Assembly (NCBI GenBank): GCA_011174825.1
Contig: DUEZ01000083.1
Span: 1 to 64,000, forward strand
Reading direction: 5' to 3'
DNA: 64,000 nucleotides
Source of the DNA: Anaerolineae bacterium
Lineage (GTDB): Bacteria > Chloroflexota > Anaerolineae > Anaerolineales > E44-bin32
Each line of letters opens with the position of its first letter. Position 1 is the first letter of the stretch. The translations under genes were made by a program, and so were the position numbers. Positions 61,626 to 64,000 of this stretch are shown piece by piece. The notes under the pieces were generated by a model, which worked only from the letters and a program-made list of their open reading frames with translations, did not search any database and had not been told where the DNA came from.

Positions 61626-63719
61626 CTAATCCGTCCTTGCGACATCGATGGCTTTCAGTGAGAAGTAAGCTTCCAACACCTGACGAACGATCGGTCCCGA
61701 GGTTACAGCCCCTTCACCGCCGTTATATACAAAGGCCGCCACTACGATTTCGGGATTCTCGAAAGGTGCATAAGCGATGTACCAAGAGTGTGTTGGCCAT
61801 TCGCCCGGTATACACAAACCTTTCTCACGAGCCACCTCATCACAAAATTCACCGGTGCCAGTTTTTCCGGCTGAGGAGATGGTCTCAAGATCGCCATATG
61901 TATGGGCCGTCCCCTCGGTTGTGACAAGGTGCATACCCTGTTGTACCTGTTGAATCACCCAAGGTTCAACCAATACATCCGGGGTGCCAACGTCTTGTCG
62001 AGAGGATTGGATGGTTTCGCGGATTTCTTCTGGAAGTGTTGGACAGTTTGCGCCGATCGCTTCAAGCGGTGTGAGGATACCATCGGCGATATCCCACAAG
62101 ACGCACGGTTCGTAACTTTGGATCACATTACCCTCACCATCCAATATTTCCTGAACCAAGTGAGGCCACATGACCTTCCCGCCATTCGCGAGTGTAGCGA
62201 TAGAAGTCATCACTTGGAGTGGGGTGGCGAGTACAAATCCCTGTCCGGTGACGGCATTATAAGTATCACCATCGGACCAATTCTCGCCCAAGTTGATGCG
62301 TTTCCAATATGGGCTTGGGATTAACCCGTCTTCCTCACCTGGCAAATCAATGCCCAGCGGTGCACCATAACCCAAAGATGGGGCGTAGAGGTTGATCCCC
62401 TCGATCCCCAATCCTTCATCGATCTCACCAGGGTAACCTCCCCCAATTTTGTAGAAGTACACATTACAGGAATAGGCGATACCATGCACAAAATCGACCC
62501 ATCCATGCCCCTCTGGTTTCCAGCAGACAAAATCTTTAGCTTTCCCTTGGTCCTTCGGGAAGTATCGATTCTCGATGGTGATCTTTCCCGGATCGAAGAT
62601 CCTGCGATCAGGGGTGATTACCCCCTCGTTCAATGCTCCTACTGCGGTGACCATCTTGAAGGTTGAACCCGGAGGCCATTCGCCAGCGATGGCGTGGTTG
62701 ATCAGGGGTTTCCCTCGTTCATCGGCTTCTAGCTGAAGATAGTAATCCGCGGGGATAAATCGAGCCAGCCGATTATTCTCGTAGGCTGGCCAACTGACCA
62801 TTGCCAAGATTTCACCCGTTTGTGGGTTCATGGCGAGAACCACACCGATCGGTGTCCGTTCCTCACCAGCGTAGCGGTTAATAAACTCCATTCGATTAAT
62901 CAGGGCTGTCTCTGCCGCTGATTGGAGTCGAGTGTCGATCGTCAAGCGGAGGCTGTACCCTGGTATCGGTTGTGTAACAATGCCAACCTCACGCAGTTGC
63001 TGCCCAGCAACGTCTCTCTCTACTTCTTTCTGACCGTTTTGACCTGCAAGGATCTCCTGATACCAGTATTCAATCCCGTCGTAACCGATCTTGTCACGAT
63101 CAGCTCTAAAGCCCAAATCCACATAATACTCCTCAAGCGACGCAGGAATGGGCCCCAGATAACCGATCAGGGCAGCGGTTAACTCGCCTGTGGTGTAATC
63201 CCTGATCGGCACTGCCTCAACGGTTACACCTGGAAGGTCAACCTGTTCCTCCCGAAGAATGCGAGCGATCCTCTCATCAACATCACAGGCGATATGCCAG
63301 GCATCGTATGGACTGATATTCGTGCCTTCAATGACTAATTGAAGGATGCCACGACCCGGGACACAAGGAGCAGCAGGGTCTCCCTCTTGATCAATTGGAA
63401 CCCCAGTAAGCTCAGATAATCGCCTGTAGATGGCTTCGATTTCAGCATCGCTGTCAGGCAGTAGGGCAGGAGTGATCATCACATTAAATGAGGGGACGTT
63501 CCGTACCAATTGGAAATCATTACGGTCATAGATGATGCCACGTGGTGCTGGGATGCTGACGGTAATGAAGCGGTTTTGATCTGCGAGGTCTTGATAATGA
63601 GCACCTTCGAGAATCTGAAGCACAAAGAGGCGTCCAACAAAGAAGACGAGGAGTAATGCCATGGCAGCATAGGTCAACCTTATCCGCCATAGAGGGATGT
63701 TGGAGTTCCCACGAATCAT
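61626..63719 (-). CDS. mrdA: Penicillin-binding protein 2 (elongasome transpeptidase)
   Basis: A 697-residue class B PBP. One N-terminal membrane helix (about residues 12-32) is followed by a dimerisation/pedestal domain with APRGIIYDRNDFQLV. The transpeptidase motifs are SxxK as STFK in WPPGSTFKMV (near residue 353), SxN as SCN in AYSCNVYFYKIGG, and KTG as AGKTGTGEF. It cross-links peptidoglycan together with RodA during elongation. The ATG overlaps the mreD stop by one base (TAATG). No terminator is seen directly after it; a 680-nt repeat-filled gap separates it from minC. Confidence 0.93.
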   Translation of the reverse strand: MIRGNSNIPLWRIRLTYAAMALLLVFFVGRLFVLQILEGAHYQDLADQNRFITVSIPAPRGIIYDRNDFQLVRNVPSFNVMITPALLPDSDAEIEAIYRRLSELTGVPIDQEGDPAAPCVPGRGILQLVIEGTNISPYDAWHIACDVDERIARILREEQVDLPGVTVEAVPIRDYTTGELTAALIGYLGPIPASLEEYYVDLGFRADRDKIGYDGIEYWYQEILAGQNGQKEVERDVAGQQLREVGIVTQPIPGYSLRLTIDTRLQSAAETALINRMEFINRYAGEERTPIGVVLAMNPQTGEILAMVSWPAYENNRLARFIPADYYLQLEADERGKPLINHAIAGEWPPGSTFKMVTAVGALNEGVITPDRRIFDPGKITIENRYFPKDQGKAKDFVCWKPEGHGWVDFVHGIAYSCNVYFYKIGGGYPGEIDEGLGIEGINLYAPSLGYGAPLGIDLPGEEDGLIPSPYWKRINLGENWSDGDTYNAVTGQGFVLATPLQVMTSIATLANGGKVMWPHLVQEILDGEGNVIQSYEPCVLWDIADGILTPLEAIGANCPTLPEEIRETIQSSRQDVGTPDVLVEPWVIQQVQQGMHLVTTEGTAHTYGDLETISSAGKTGTGEFCDEVAREKGLCIPGEWPTHSWYIAYAPFENPEIVVAAFVYNGGEGAVTSGPIVRQVLEAYFSLKAIDVARTD

Positions 63720-64000
63720 TATATTTCTACCTCAGGTGGGTACAATCGACTGCGTAATCCTTCTGCGAGCTGCGATGCTGGAAGGGCCAGGACCAAATTT
63801 AGAAACGTACATGGTAGGACGACTCGTGTCATCATATACGTTAGATCAAATGGACGTCCCATGAGGAGAATTGTACCAATTTCTAATCCATGGAAGAGTA
63901 AGGAGGCGATTAAAGAGATGCTTAAAGGCAACAAGAGATGTGCCTCCCAAAAACGACCTTCAAAAGAGGCTGCAATGTAGATCACCAGAACAAGGATGAT
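63719..64000 (-). CDS. mreD: Rod shape-determining protein MreD, partial
   Basis: Only the last 93 or so residues lie in the window; the frame stays open to the right edge. The visible part has three membrane helices, with the typical MreD spacing and the LPLSISLIASLLFHGLEIGTILL segment. It follows the usual mreBCD-mrdA order, so mreC and mreB should lie to the right. The assignment rests on topology and its position directly before mrdA. Confidence 0.75.
   Translation of the reverse strand: MILVLVIYIAASFEGRFWEAHLLLPLSISLIASLLFHGLEIGTILLMGRPFDLTYMMTRVVLPCTFLNLVLALPASQLAEGLRSRLYPPEVEI

Overview
This 64 kb window is a bacterial chromosome segment, most likely from a Chloroflexota (Anaerolineae-like) genome. 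That placement is inferred from gene content: an archaeal-type phosphoglycerate mutase, a DUF1461 membrane protein, MinCDE beside RodA/PBP2/MreD, tandem YfhO-type membrane proteins and many short dispersed hairpin repeats. No rRNA is present to prove it. Most genes are ordinary chromosomal genes. One block (about 21.4-28.0 kb) is accessory DNA.

Layout. 1-1458: end of a beta-propeller (LVIVD) protein. 1499-4555: copper operon csoR-copZ-copA behind a near-consensus promoter with an overlapping operator. 4766-7085: thiol-redox operon ccdA, TlpA-like thioredoxin, and a glutaredoxin-like/DUF2085 fusion. 7555-9122: pgeF, yggT, DUF167. 9288-12413 (minus): membrane-anchored NACHT/HEAT NTPase and a zinc-ribbon coiled-coil protein. 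12495-21233: five large membrane proteins in an A-B-A'-B'-C order (GT-C-like and YfhO-like), probably for cell-surface glycan assembly.

21358-27960 is the most interesting part: seven minus-strand genes, each followed by an attC-like recombination site, with no integron integrase in the window. This is a gene-cassette array of the CALIN type. Cargo: isoprenylcysteine methyltransferase-like protein, PH-like membrane protein, CocE/NonD hydrolase, DinB protein, unknown membrane protein, GNAT acetyltransferase and a winged-helix protein.

28363-40478: moxR, a membrane-fused spermidine-synthase-like protein, DUF1461 protein, apgM, a MalK/UgpC-type ATPase, then yvcK-gap-pgk and a Ser/Thr kinase. 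This groups lower glycolysis with its likely regulators. 40822-44143 (minus): polyprenyl diphosphate synthase, tatD, phosphohexomutase. 44471-49111: rpsF-ssb-rpsR, a parvulin-type foldase, and a Rel/SpoT protein. 49339-54862: a small acidic Cys protein, S1-domain protein, peptide-binding protein, secG, prfB with an intact programmed +1 frameshift, and ftsY. 55704-64000 (minus): trmO, tRNA-Gln, gltX, rodA, minE, minD, minC, mrdA and partial mreD, a cell-shape and division-site cluster.

Three repeat families run through the intergenic DNA: (i) REP-like units built on CTTCGACAAGCTCAGGA, including a six-copy 23-bp tandem array; (ii) roughly 80-bp imperfect palindromes with CCCTCACCCC/GGGGTGAGGG ends; (iii) a MITE-like element of about 121 bp in three copies, one of which supplies the last codons and stop of tatD. 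Several genes (yvcK, ftsY, the zinc-ribbon gene, and perhaps pgeF and the first glycan gene) have a -10 box only 6-7 nt before the start codon, which suggests leaderless transcripts.
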